Below, one piece after another: positions 1 through 5,047 of a stretch of DNA of 5,047 nucleotides; the first letter of the stretch is position 1; the number at the start of each line of letters is the position of its first letter. Where the stretch lies: the NCBI GenBank assembly GCA_023251335.1, contig JAHEZA010000233.1, forward strand, positions 1 through 5,047, read 5' to 3'. Position numbers and translations under genes: made by a program. Below the pieces are notes generated by a model. It had not been told where the DNA came from. It made no database searches and saw only the letters and a list, made by a program, of their open reading frames with translations. This DNA comes from Chitinophagaceae bacterium. GTDB taxonomy: Bacteria > Bacteroidota > Bacteroidia > Chitinophagales > Chitinophagaceae.

Positions 1-1
1 G

Positions 2-952
2 GTTGGTATTTTGATCGTCACGATTCTTACACTGGGCTCTCAAAAGAAAACCTTCGGAGATTCTGTAGGAGTAATATCTTTTTTTGAAAATGTAAATGGA
101 TTACAAAAAGGAAATAATATCTGGTTCTCCGGTGTAAAGGTAGGCACCATCAAAAACATAACCATTAGAGGAAATGGGAGGGTAGAAGTAGATATGAATG
201 TAGAAGATAAATCGGCAGCATTCATAAAAAAAGATGCACTGGCAAAGTTGAGCACCGATGGACTAATCGGAAACAAAATCATTGAAATTTATGGTGGTTC
301 TCGCAGCTCCCCGGCGATAAGCCAAGGGGATACCTTAGGGGGTGAAAAGCTGTTAAGCACAGACGAAATGATGAATACCCTTTCTAAAAATAATGATAAC
401 ATATTGGCTATTACAAACGATTTGAAAGTGATTACAAGTGGGATCGCACAGGGAAAGGGGTCCATCGGAAAACTTCTTACTTCTGATGAGTTAGCCGACA
501 ATTTAAATCATACAGTTCTTACTGTTAAAAAAGCTTCCGAAAACCTGGAGAGGCTTTCGGCAAATATTTCGAATTATACCTCCAGTCTTAATAACAAAGG
601 ATCTTTTGCCAATGACCTGGTGACCGATACTGTCATTTTTAACAAGCTCCGCGGCACCATGTCGCGGCTTCAGAATGTGGCAGACAGCGCGACACAGGTG
701 ATTGGTAATTTGAACGCAACCACTAATACATTGAACAACGGATTAAGCAATAAAAATACTCCCGCGGGCATGTTGCTTAATGATGAAGAAACTGCGGCTG
801 GCATGAAAGCCACGTTGCAAAACCTGGAATCTGCGAGCAAAAAATTAGATGAAGACCTGGAAGCTCTTCAGCATAATTTTTTATTCAAAAAATATTTTAA
901 AAAGAAAGCAAAGGAAGATCAGAGGGTTGTGTTGGATACATTGGTGAATTAA
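2..952 (+). CDS. mlaD: MlaD/MCE-domain lipid-transport protein, 5' end outside the window
   Basis: Substrate-binding component of an MlaD/MCE-type lipid transport system, anchored in the inner membrane and facing the periplasm. The reading frame is open to the left edge (positions 2-10 read Val-Gly-Ile), so the TTG at 11 is an internal leucine and the gene starts upstream. Numbering residues from that TTG, the visible part begins with the end of a membrane helix (ILIVTILTLGS) and a QKKTFG linker. The MCE domain follows at about 18-97 (FFENVNGLQKGNNIWFSGVKVG and STDGLIGNKIIEIYGG). After it comes a long, probably helical or coiled-coil region with three spaced Gly-rich repeats at 148-165, 195-213 and 248-265, and a basic tail (HNFLFKKYFKKK) typical of Bacteroidota MCE proteins. 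The stop is TAA at 950-952. No MlaE or MlaF partner gene lies in the window. The family is secure; the substrate (phospholipid is usual) is inferred from the family. Confidence 0.9.
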   Translation, partial: VGILIVTILTLGSQKKTFGDSVGVISFFENVNGLQKGNNIWFSGVKVGTIKNITIRGNGRVEVDMNVEDKSAAFIKKDALAKLSTDGLIGNKIIEIYGGSRSSPAISQGDTLGGEKLLSTDEMMNTLSKNNDNILAITNDLKVITSGIAQGKGSIGKLLTSDELADNLNHTVLTVKKASENLERLSANISNYTSSLNNKGSFANDLVTDTVIFNKLRGTMSRLQNVADSATQVIGNLNATTNTLNNGLSNKNTPAGMLLNDEETAAGMKATLQNLESASKKLDEDLEALQHNFLFKKYFKKKAKEDQRVVLDTLVN

Positions 953-1053
953 TATTTCAAATAATATTTCGTTTTCCCCATGATGTTTTACTTCTGCCCT
1001 TTAATAAATATCAATTAAAAGTTAATTAAACACGACACGTCACTTCATTATTT

Positions 1054-1061
1054 TACTTTTG
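1054..1061 (+). promoter_or_regulatory. Candidate Bacteroidota -7 promoter element (TACTTTTG)
   Basis: TACTTTTG matches the Bacteroidota -7 consensus TAnnTTTG exactly and ends 16 bases before the ATG of the rhodanese-like gene. No TTTG-like -33 element is seen at the usual 19-21 base spacing, where the sequence reads CACG. The predicted transcript leader would be only about 10 bases. The element overlaps the perfect 12-base palindrome TTTTGATCAAAA at 1057-1068. The match is seen directly; promoter function is inferred. Confidence 0.35.
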
Positions 1062-1077
1062 ATCAAAATCATTTTTT

Positions 1078-1524
1078 ATGAAAACAAAAAAAATATTTTT
1101 ATATTTTGTTTTCGCTTTCAGTGCGCTGGCTTTTCAACAATGTAAAGCGCAACAGCCTGAAAACTGGACAAAGGAAGAACTGATAGCGCCTGCTGCGTTA
1201 GCTCAGAAAATTGAAGCCAACAAAGATCTTCCGATCATTTATTGTGTTGGCCCAGGCGTAGTGGTACCGCATTCTATTGATATTGGAATGACCAGGGACG
1301 AACAGAATCTCCAGAAATTTAAAGATGCCATTGATAAGCTTCCAAGAGGCACAGATATTGTCATCTATTGTGGTTGTTGCCCTTTTGCAAAATGTCCAAA
1401 TGTACGCCCGGCTGTAGCTGCATTAAAAGAGATGAAGTTTACTAATTTTCATTTGCTGGATTTGCCCGACAATATTAAAAAGGACTGGATAGCCAAAGGA
1501 TACCCGCAGGTAAGCGCAGAGTGA
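1078..1524 (+). CDS. Exported rhodanese-like protein with an expanded Cys-rich active loop
   Basis: Small (148 aa) single-domain rhodanese-like protein, predicted to be exported. Residues 1-24 form a signal peptide: KTKK, then a hydrophobic stretch, then CKA before QQP. Signal peptidase I cleavage after Ala24 is the better guess, because the sequence before Cys22 (AFQQC) is a poor lipobox. The domain runs from about 36 to 145. The strand leading to the active site (TDIVIYC, Cys98) and the later ALKEMKFTNFHLLDLP and W..KGYP segments fit the rhodanese pattern. The usual CxxxxR loop is replaced by CGCCPFAKCPNVR (98-110), which is longer and adds Cys100, Cys101 and Cys106. Cys98 is therefore the likely sulfur- or thiol-carrying residue, but classic sulfurtransferase activity is uncertain; a redox or metal-binding role is possible. 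The ATG at 1078 gives a complete signal peptide. The gene stands alone, 125 bases after mlaD. Confidence 0.8.
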   Translation: MKTKKIFLYFVFAFSALAFQQCKAQQPENWTKEELIAPAALAQKIEANKDLPIIYCVGPGVVVPHSIDIGMTRDEQNLQKFKDAIDKLPRGTDIVIYCGCCPFAKCPNVRPAVAALKEMKFTNFHLLDLPDNIKKDWIAKGYPQVSAE

Positions 1525-1533
1525 AGTGATAAT

Positions 1534-1550
1534 CCCGATAGCCTATCGGG
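1534..1550. repeat. Perfect GC-rich palindrome, possible terminator or dispersed repeat
   Basis: CCCGATAG, one C, then CTATCGGG: 8-base perfect inverted arms starting 9 bases after the stop of the rhodanese-like gene. In RNA the innermost pairs would open to leave a 6-bp CCCGAT/ATCGGG stem with a 5-base loop. No T-run follows on either strand, so it is not a classic intrinsic terminator, although its place just after a gene fits a 3'-end-stabilising or termination role. Similar CCCGATAG-CTATCGGG palindromes are, from memory, common between genes in Bacteroidota; this was not checked. Confidence 0.5.
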
Positions 1551-1745
1551 GATGGACCGGAAATGGTGGATGCTTGCACAAAATCAGCTGGACCTTCTGT
1601 TTATTAATTGAAGATAAAAATGAACAGACTGTAAGCAAATCAATAAATAACCTGTATTCTTATTTAATCTGTGTTATCGGCTTTATAAATTAAAAAACCA
1701 TGTGTTAGAAATAATCTCAGCAATATAACATCAAACCATAGAACA

Positions 1746-2384
1746 ATGAAGTGCTTAAAACCTTATTTATTTTTATCACTAATTTTTTTTTCAAATATTT
1801 CCAGGGCGCAAAATAACGACATGACGGATACCAGGCGCAAGACAGAATCTTTCGCACGGTTTCACTATGGCACGCTACGGGCGGATCTGGCTACATTTAC
1901 TATAGCCGGCCTCAGTGAAAGTGTAAATACCATGCCGCTGCAAAAAATTGATTATACGTCTCTCACGAACAACGCCATTGTCTTTGACGGAAATGGAATA
2001 AAAGCCACGGTAACAATTTCGATGTTTGATCCGGCAAAACATAAATTGCAATATGATGAAAAATATTTAATACAAATTGACAGACATACTTTTTACGGAA
2101 ATTACGGAAACATGCCGCGCACATCTATAAGTGACGTTTCCATGATCGTTGATCAGGATACGGTCGCCATTCCTCCGATAGCTTATGCTGATTTACACAA
2201 TTTAAATTTTACCTATTCCGATAAAGGCGTAGAACGCACAAGGGACGGCATTTTTAAATCAAAGGACGGCCATACCATTTATTTGTATCTCTTTAGCAAT
2301 GATAATACCGGTAGCTATGAAGTAACCTGGATCATACAGGACAAAAAATATCTGCGTCGTGTTTTGGATTATGATATTATGTAA
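1746..2384 (+). CDS. Exported protein of unknown function (212 aa)
   Basis: I do not recognise a named family. Residues 1-21 are a clear signal peptide (KCLK, a hydrophobic core, then SRA before QNND), so the mature protein of about 191 residues is probably periplasmic or secreted. Cys3 lies in the signal peptide and there is no lipobox. The mature part alternates short hydrophobic and polar stretches and looks beta-rich, with no membrane segment. It contains IDRHTFYGNYGNMPRTS (111-127), VDQDTVAIPPIAYADL (135-150) and a C-terminal GSYEVTWIIQDKKYLRRVLDY (189-209, with two adjacent Arg). The last two resemble, from memory, conserved segments of widespread uncharacterised exported bacterial proteins with a GSYxVTW ending; this is only an impression. 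The ATG at 1746 is preferred because it gives the complete signal peptide. No Shine-Dalgarno sequence and no convincing promoter were found in the 221 bases upstream. It converges on the EamA gene. Confidence 0.75.
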   Translation: MKCLKPYLFLSLIFFSNISRAQNNDMTDTRRKTESFARFHYGTLRADLATFTIAGLSESVNTMPLQKIDYTSLTNNAIVFDGNGIKATVTISMFDPAKHKLQYDEKYLIQIDRHTFYGNYGNMPRTSISDVSMIVDQDTVAIPPIAYADLHNLNFTYSDKGVERTRDGIFKSKDGHTIYLYLFSNDNTGSYEVTWIIQDKKYLRRVLDYDIM

Positions 2385-2391
2385 AAAATTT

Positions 2392-2805
2392 CTAAAAAAT
2401 CAAAACCAATGTTCCGCCAATAATTAGCGCAGCGCCAACGATTGTTTTTATATCCATCGGCTCGCCAAGAAAAACAAAGGAAAGTAGTAAGGCAAACGCT
2501 ACACTCATCTTATCTACCGGAGCTACCTGCGAAACTCTTCCCAATTGCAACGCTTTGAAATAAAATATCCATGAAAGCCCCGTGGCTACTCCCGACAAAC
2601 AAAGGAAAATAATGTTTTGTTTGGTAAGTGAATTGATGGTCGAAGTGCTACCACGAAAAAAAGCAATCCCCCAGGCAAGAATTAAAATTACCACTGTTCT
2701 TATAGCAGTTGCGAGATCTGTATCTACGCCTTTAATTCCTATTTTGGCAAAAATGGCTGTGAGCGCGGCAAAGAAAGCAGCAAGCAAAGCGTATATCCAC
2801 CACAT
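2392..2805 (-). CDS. Single-domain EamA/DMT-type membrane protein
   Basis: Inner-membrane protein of the drug/metabolite transporter superfamily, reduced to one EamA unit (137 aa; full EamA transporters carry two such units and about 300 aa). Five hydrophobic segments are visible at about 3-23, 31-50, 65-84, 93-113 and 119-137. Family-like features are the FAALTAIFAKIGIKGVDTDLATAIRT start, the SGVATGLSWIFYFKALQLG segment (71-89), VAPVDK (94-99) and FLGEPMDIKTIVGAALIIGGTLVL at the end. Single-unit members are thought to work as dimers. The substrate cannot be predicted. The ATG at 2803-2805 starts right at the first helix, as in relatives, and has no clear ribosome binding site. It ends 7 bases from the stop of the facing exported-protein gene, and no terminator is evident in that gap. 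Confidence 0.88.
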   Translation of the reverse strand: MWWIYALLAAFFAALTAIFAKIGIKGVDTDLATAIRTVVILILAWGIAFFRGSTSTINSLTKQNIIFLCLSGVATGLSWIFYFKALQLGRVSQVAPVDKMSVAFALLLSFVFLGEPMDIKTIVGAALIIGGTLVLIF

Positions 2806-2854
2806 AATTTTTCATTTTAGTATGAATGATTTGCTTTTTGAAATGAATGTAAGG

Positions 2855-2885
2855 TAAATATAAATTGGTATAGAAACCGGTCAAA
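2855..2885 (-). promoter_or_regulatory. Candidate promoter for the EamA gene (TTTG-N19-TATATTTA)
   Basis: Read on the minus strand, TTTG (complement of 2882-2885) is followed after 19 bases by TATATTTA (complement of 2855-2862), one mismatch from the Bacteroidota -7 consensus TAnnTTTG and at the typical spacing. Transcription would start near 2849 and give a leader of about 44 bases before the ATG at 2805. The region is AT-rich, so a chance match is possible. It overlaps a weaker + strand promoter-like match at 2837-2868. Confidence 0.4.
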
Positions 2886-3022
2886 TATTATCAGTCGTTA
2901 TATCTTTTCAGCGCGATGTAAAGAGAATTTTCTTTAATTGATCTCTGCAAAATCGTATAGCAGATACGATGCAGAAAAACGGTTAAGAAGATTTTGAGAC
3001 GAGGCTTCCCGTCACTTTTTTT
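2869..3022 (+). ncRNA. Candidate small RNA with three hairpins and a terminator
   Basis: Part of the 331-base gene-free stretch 2806-3136. Three hairpins follow one another: AAAGAG/TTCTTT at 2920-2935 (AATT loop, one G-U pair); a 12-bp stem at 2944-2975 (TCTGC, AAA bulge, ATCGTAT, AGCAG loop, ATACGAT, GCAGA); and GACG-A-GG/CC-CGTC at 2998-3013 followed by T7 at 3016-3022, which looks like an intrinsic terminator on the + strand. No + strand gene lies between 2384 and this point to need such a terminator. A weak promoter match, TTTG at 2837-2840 and TAAATTGG at 2861-2868 (spacer 20, one mismatch), would start a transcript of about 150 bases. No known RNA family is recognised. The ends are guesses. 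Confidence 0.3.
2998..3022 (+). terminator. Intrinsic-terminator-like hairpin with T7 tail
   Basis: The arms GACG.GG (with bulged A at 3002) and CCCGTC enclose a CTT loop at 3005-3007, and AC plus seven T's follow at 3014-3022. The stem is only 6 bp but GC-rich. On the minus strand no T-run follows, so it is directional and cannot be the terminator of the surA-like gene, which is transcribed the other way. The preceding + strand gene ends more than 600 bases upstream, beyond an opposing gene. Confidence 0.4.
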
Positions 3023-3136
3023 GTAAAATTAAAATACCAATTATTTGTTGTTTTACTGCGATTCCGCTCAAAAGGAAAGGAAGAAAAAAACCCGATTTGC
3101 GCAAAATTCTTTTTCCTTAATAAATAAAAAAAAGTA

Positions 3137-4516
3137 CTACTTCTGCACGGTAGTGCTATTCTCGTTATCCACCCAACTTTTCAATTCGGGGCATGATTGA
3201 TAGTTCTTATCAATATTTACATAAAACGTAGAAATTTTTTTATTGAACCATTCTTCCAGTGCATCATTCTTTTTTTCTTCCACCGCCCGCTGGGCTACCT
3301 TGTCATAGTCATCTCTCAGATTTTCCCGATGTGGCTGCGTCTCACTTTTTATAACTACTATCCTAACTGCTTTTTTTCCGGCAGGATCTGCATATTCTGT
3401 AGGTGCAGAATATTCGCCCACCTTTAATTTTTCAAGCATCTTTACCAGATCCTTGTCAGAAAGTTTATCGATACTTAATGACGTATTGCCACTGCCATCG
3501 TTTGCGGAAATAAGGCCACCGGTAAATTTACTATTTTCGTCTTCGCTATATTTTGACACGGCCTGTCCAAACGTAAGTGTACCATCAACCAGCTGCGTTC
3601 TGACCGAGTCTAGTTTTTCTTCAGCGGCTTTAATTTCTATAGAACTTACCTGCGGGATTTTTAAAATATGCCTGATAGTGGCGTCATCACCACGGCGGCT
3701 TACCATCTGAATAATATGGTATCCAAATTTGGTCTTAAATACGTTGGAGATCTGGCCATCCTTCAGGCTGAAAGCTTTAGAGAGAAATACGGGGTCCCAC
3801 TGCTTTTCATTTCGGTTTATCTCATACAAACCACCGTTATCTTTGCTGCCAGGATCGTCAGTGAATAGGGAAGCCAGCACCTCAAACTTTTTGCTGCCGT
3901 TTTCAACTTCCTTTTTATATTCGTTTAATTGATCTACTGCATAGGTTTCGACATCACGGCTGGCCTTTGGATAAACTACTATTTCCCCAATCTCAAGTTG
4001 CGATTCAATAAATTGAAGGCTGTCTTTGGGTATTTGACTGTAGTAAGCTTCCACTTCTTTTGGCGTGATCTTGATATCACCTACAATCTTATCCCGTTCT
4101 AACTGGGCTAATTTTTGTTCGCGAAATACAGGCCCGAACTCTTCCTTTAGCTGAAATACTGATTTTCCTGCTATCTGCTCCAGCACTTCTTTTGTGCCAT
4201 ATACGCTAATGAAATAACGGATCTTATTATCAATTTCAGCATTTATCTCCTCATCCGAAACAGGAAGAGAATCAACTTCTGCCTGTAATACCAGCGCTTT
4301 CATTGCAAGGGCCTGTTGTAGCAGCAAGCACCCAGCATTGGGCGGAATCTGCATACCTTGCCGTTGCATGTCATGTATGCTATTATCAATATCGCTTTTT
4401 AGAATAATTTTATCACCTACAGTTGCAATTATTTTATCGGCAATTACTTTTTTTGTTTGAGCAAATAAAGTATGAGTTATTGTCAGGATAAAAAGAATAA
4501 ACAAGCTTTTTTTCAT
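3137..4516 (-). CDS. surA: SurA-like periplasmic chaperone / PpiC peptidyl-prolyl isomerase
   Basis: Exported folding factor of the SurA/PpiC (parvulin) family, expected to escort outer-membrane and secreted proteins through the periplasm. With the ATG at 4514-4516 it has 459 residues. Residues 1-19 are a signal peptide (KK, hydrophobic core, LFA before QTKK). A SurA-type N-terminal domain spans about 24-165 (VIADKIIATVGDKIILKSDID at its start). Parvulin-like domain 1 spans about 172-275 and ends with the family motif FGYHI (264-268). Domain 2 spans about 279-393 and begins with the family motif IRHIL (281-285). A helical C-terminal tail of about 65 residues follows and ends CPELKSWVDNENSTT. 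The frame stays open upstream to a TTG at 4571-4573, but that start would put extra residues before a complete signal peptide and lies inside the likely -7 promoter element, so it is rejected. The gene follows infB in the same direction after 141 bases. Confidence 0.9.
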   Translation of the reverse strand: MKKSLFILFILTITHTLFAQTKKVIADKIIATVGDKIILKSDIDNSIHDMQRQGMQIPPNAGCLLLQQALAMKALVLQAEVDSLPVSDEEINAEIDNKIRYFISVYGTKEVLEQIAGKSVFQLKEEFGPVFREQKLAQLERDKIVGDIKITPKEVEAYYSQIPKDSLQFIESQLEIGEIVVYPKASRDVETYAVDQLNEYKKEVENGSKKFEVLASLFTDDPGSKDNGGLYEINRNEKQWDPVFLSKAFSLKDGQISNVFKTKFGYHIIQMVSRRGDDATIRHILKIPQVSSIEIKAAEEKLDSVRTQLVDGTLTFGQAVSKYSEDENSKFTGGLISANDGSGNTSLSIDKLSDKDLVKMLEKLKVGEYSAPTEYADPAGKKAVRIVVIKSETQPHRENLRDDYDKVAQRAVEEKKNDALEEWFNKKISTFYVNIDKNYQSCPELKSWVDNENSTTVQK

Positions 4517-4570
4517 CAGAATTGATTGTGTGAAAATTTCAGTACTATGACGGTTACTGATATCTTGTGC

Positions 4571-4578
4571 CAAAAATA
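4571..4578 (-). promoter_or_regulatory. Candidate -7 promoter element of the surA-like gene (TATTTTTG)
   Basis: On the minus strand TATTTTTG matches the Bacteroidota TAnnTTTG consensus exactly. A start of transcription near 4565 would give a leader of about 50 bases before the ATG at 4516. The -33 region is weak, with only a TTTA at about 18 bases upstream. If real, the surA-like gene can be transcribed separately from infB. It also excludes the in-frame TTG at 4571-4573 as a start, because that codon is part of the element. Confidence 0.45.
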
Positions 4579-4613
4579 CGCCTGTAAATCGTGAGTTAAA
4601 TTTTTGGAAAGTT

Positions 4614-4631
4614 AAAAGTTAAAGCACTTTT
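4614..4631 (-). other. AT-rich hairpin between infB and the surA-like gene
   Basis: AAAAGT and ACTTTT form perfect 6-base arms around a 6-base loop, 27 bases after the infB stop. On the minus strand three TTTAAC copies lie in and around it. The stem has a single G-C pair and no proper T-tail, so it is a poor terminator, and read-through from infB into the surA-like gene is likely. It may simply be AT-rich spacer. Confidence 0.25.
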
Positions 4632-4657
4632 GTTAAAGAACAAATTTAAAACGGCTT

Positions 4658-5047
4658 TTATAAAGTTCTTTTTATTTCTATTTCTTCGAATGCTTCAATC
4701 ATATCGCCGGTCTTCACATCGTTATAGTTTTTCACGATCATTCCGCACTCCATGTTATTGGTCACTTCTTTTACATCATCTTTGAAACGCTTCAAGCTTC
4801 CTAATTCGCCGGTATGGACGATAATACCATCTCTCACCAGACGAATACGATTGTTCCTGGCAATCTTTCCTTCCACTACTATACAGCCCGCTACCGTAGC
4901 TTTATCAAATTTGTAAGTTTCTTTTATTTCTGCAATGCCCAACACTTTTTCCTGGATTTTTGGTTCCAGCATACCTTCCATTGCGCTCTTTACCTCGTCT
5001 ATCGCATCATAGATAATAGAGTAGGTTTTAATTTCCACGCCTTCATG
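4658..5047 (-). CDS. infB: Translation initiation factor IF-2, C-terminal end (5' end outside the window)
   Basis: The last 129 residues of IF-2, the cytoplasmic GTPase that brings initiator fMet-tRNA to the 30S subunit and promotes subunit joining. The window holds the end of the third domain (HEGVEIKTYSIIYDAIDEVK and AMEGMLEPK) and the C-terminal beta-barrel that binds the fMet-tRNA acceptor end (AGCIVVEGKIARNNRIRLVRDG, GELGSLKRFKDDVKEV, ECGMIVKNYNDVKTGDMIEAFE). The frame is open to the right edge; the GTG at 5036-5038 is an internal valine, not a start. The G domain and N-terminal region lie outside. The TAA stop is at 4658-4660, followed after IEIKRTL by 141 bases to the surA-like gene in the same direction. 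The match to the IF-2 C-terminus is strong along its whole length. Confidence 0.96.
   Translation of the reverse strand, partial: HEGVEIKTYSIIYDAIDEVKSAMEGMLEPKIQEKVLGIAEIKETYKFDKATVAGCIVVEGKIARNNRIRLVRDGIIVHTGELGSLKRFKDDVKEVTNNMECGMIVKNYNDVKTGDMIEAFEEIEIKRTL

Noticed and set aside
953..1077. AT-only inverted repeats (such as AATATT-TCAAAT-AATATT at about 953-970) as a terminator of mlaD
   Set aside because: The stem contains no G-C pairs and no T-run follows; such repeats are expected in AT-rich spacer.
1552..1611. A 19-residue open frame (MDRKWWMLAQNQ...) after the rhodanese-like gene
   Set aside because: It is very short, its ATG overlaps the flank of the palindrome, and it has no ribosome binding site or recognisable protein features; it is expected by chance.
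1612..1745. A promoter for the exported unknown protein
   Set aside because: No TAnnTTTG element with a TTTG partner was found; only general AT-richness is seen.
2582..2857. A 91-codon + strand open frame
   Set aside because: It is antisense to the well-supported EamA-type gene and encodes a low-complexity Ala/Lys/Ile-rich product that mirrors the membrane helices on the other strand.
3080..3110. A possible terminator of the surA-like gene: TTTGCGCAAA palindrome (3096-3105) followed on the minus strand by GGG and T7
   Set aside because: The palindrome has no room for a loop, leaving only about three A-T pairs in RNA, and it is separated from the T-run by ATCGGG. The evidence is too weak to call, although termination somewhere here is plausible.
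1..5047. Mobile element, CRISPR array, tRNA, toxin-antitoxin pair or defence system
   Set aside because: No transposase, integrase, spaced direct repeats, tRNA cloverleaf or relevant protein family was seen on either strand; the gene content is ordinary chromosomal.

Overview
The window looks like ordinary chromosomal DNA of a Bacteroidota bacterium, most likely of the Chitinophagaceae or a close relative. The evidence is the low GC content, the lack of clear Shine-Dalgarno sequences before the starts, promoter-like TAnnTTTG (-7) elements, signal peptides ending in A|Q, and protein sequences that look like that lineage (MlaD ending in a basic HNFLFKKYFKKK tail, a SurA-type isomerase, IF-2). 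The genus call is an inference from protein style only.

Layout. 2-952 (+) is the 3' part of an MlaD/MCE-domain gene whose start lies before the window. 1078-1524 (+) is a small exported rhodanese-like protein with an enlarged, cysteine-rich active-site loop, followed by a short GC-rich palindrome at 1534-1550. 1746-2384 (+) is an exported protein of unknown function. It converges, with a 7-base gap, on 2392-2805 (-), a single-domain EamA/DMT-type membrane protein. 2806-3136 is a 331-base stretch without a gene. It holds a promoter-like element for the EamA gene and, on the + strand, three consecutive hairpins of which the last is followed by seven T's, which may be a small RNA. 3137-4516 (-) is a SurA/PpiC periplasmic chaperone-isomerase. 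4658-5047 (-) is the C-terminal end of translation initiation factor IF-2 (infB), cut by the window edge.

How the genes relate. MlaD and SurA both serve the cell envelope (lipid transport, and folding of outer-membrane or secreted proteins), and the two small + strand genes encode exported proteins. No multi-gene accessory system is visible: there is no transposase, integrase, phage gene, toxin-antitoxin pair, tRNA or CRISPR array. The points most worth a second look are the modified rhodanese loop, the candidate small RNA at about 2870-3022, and the way the two parvulin domains of the SurA-like protein each keep only one of the two usual histidines.
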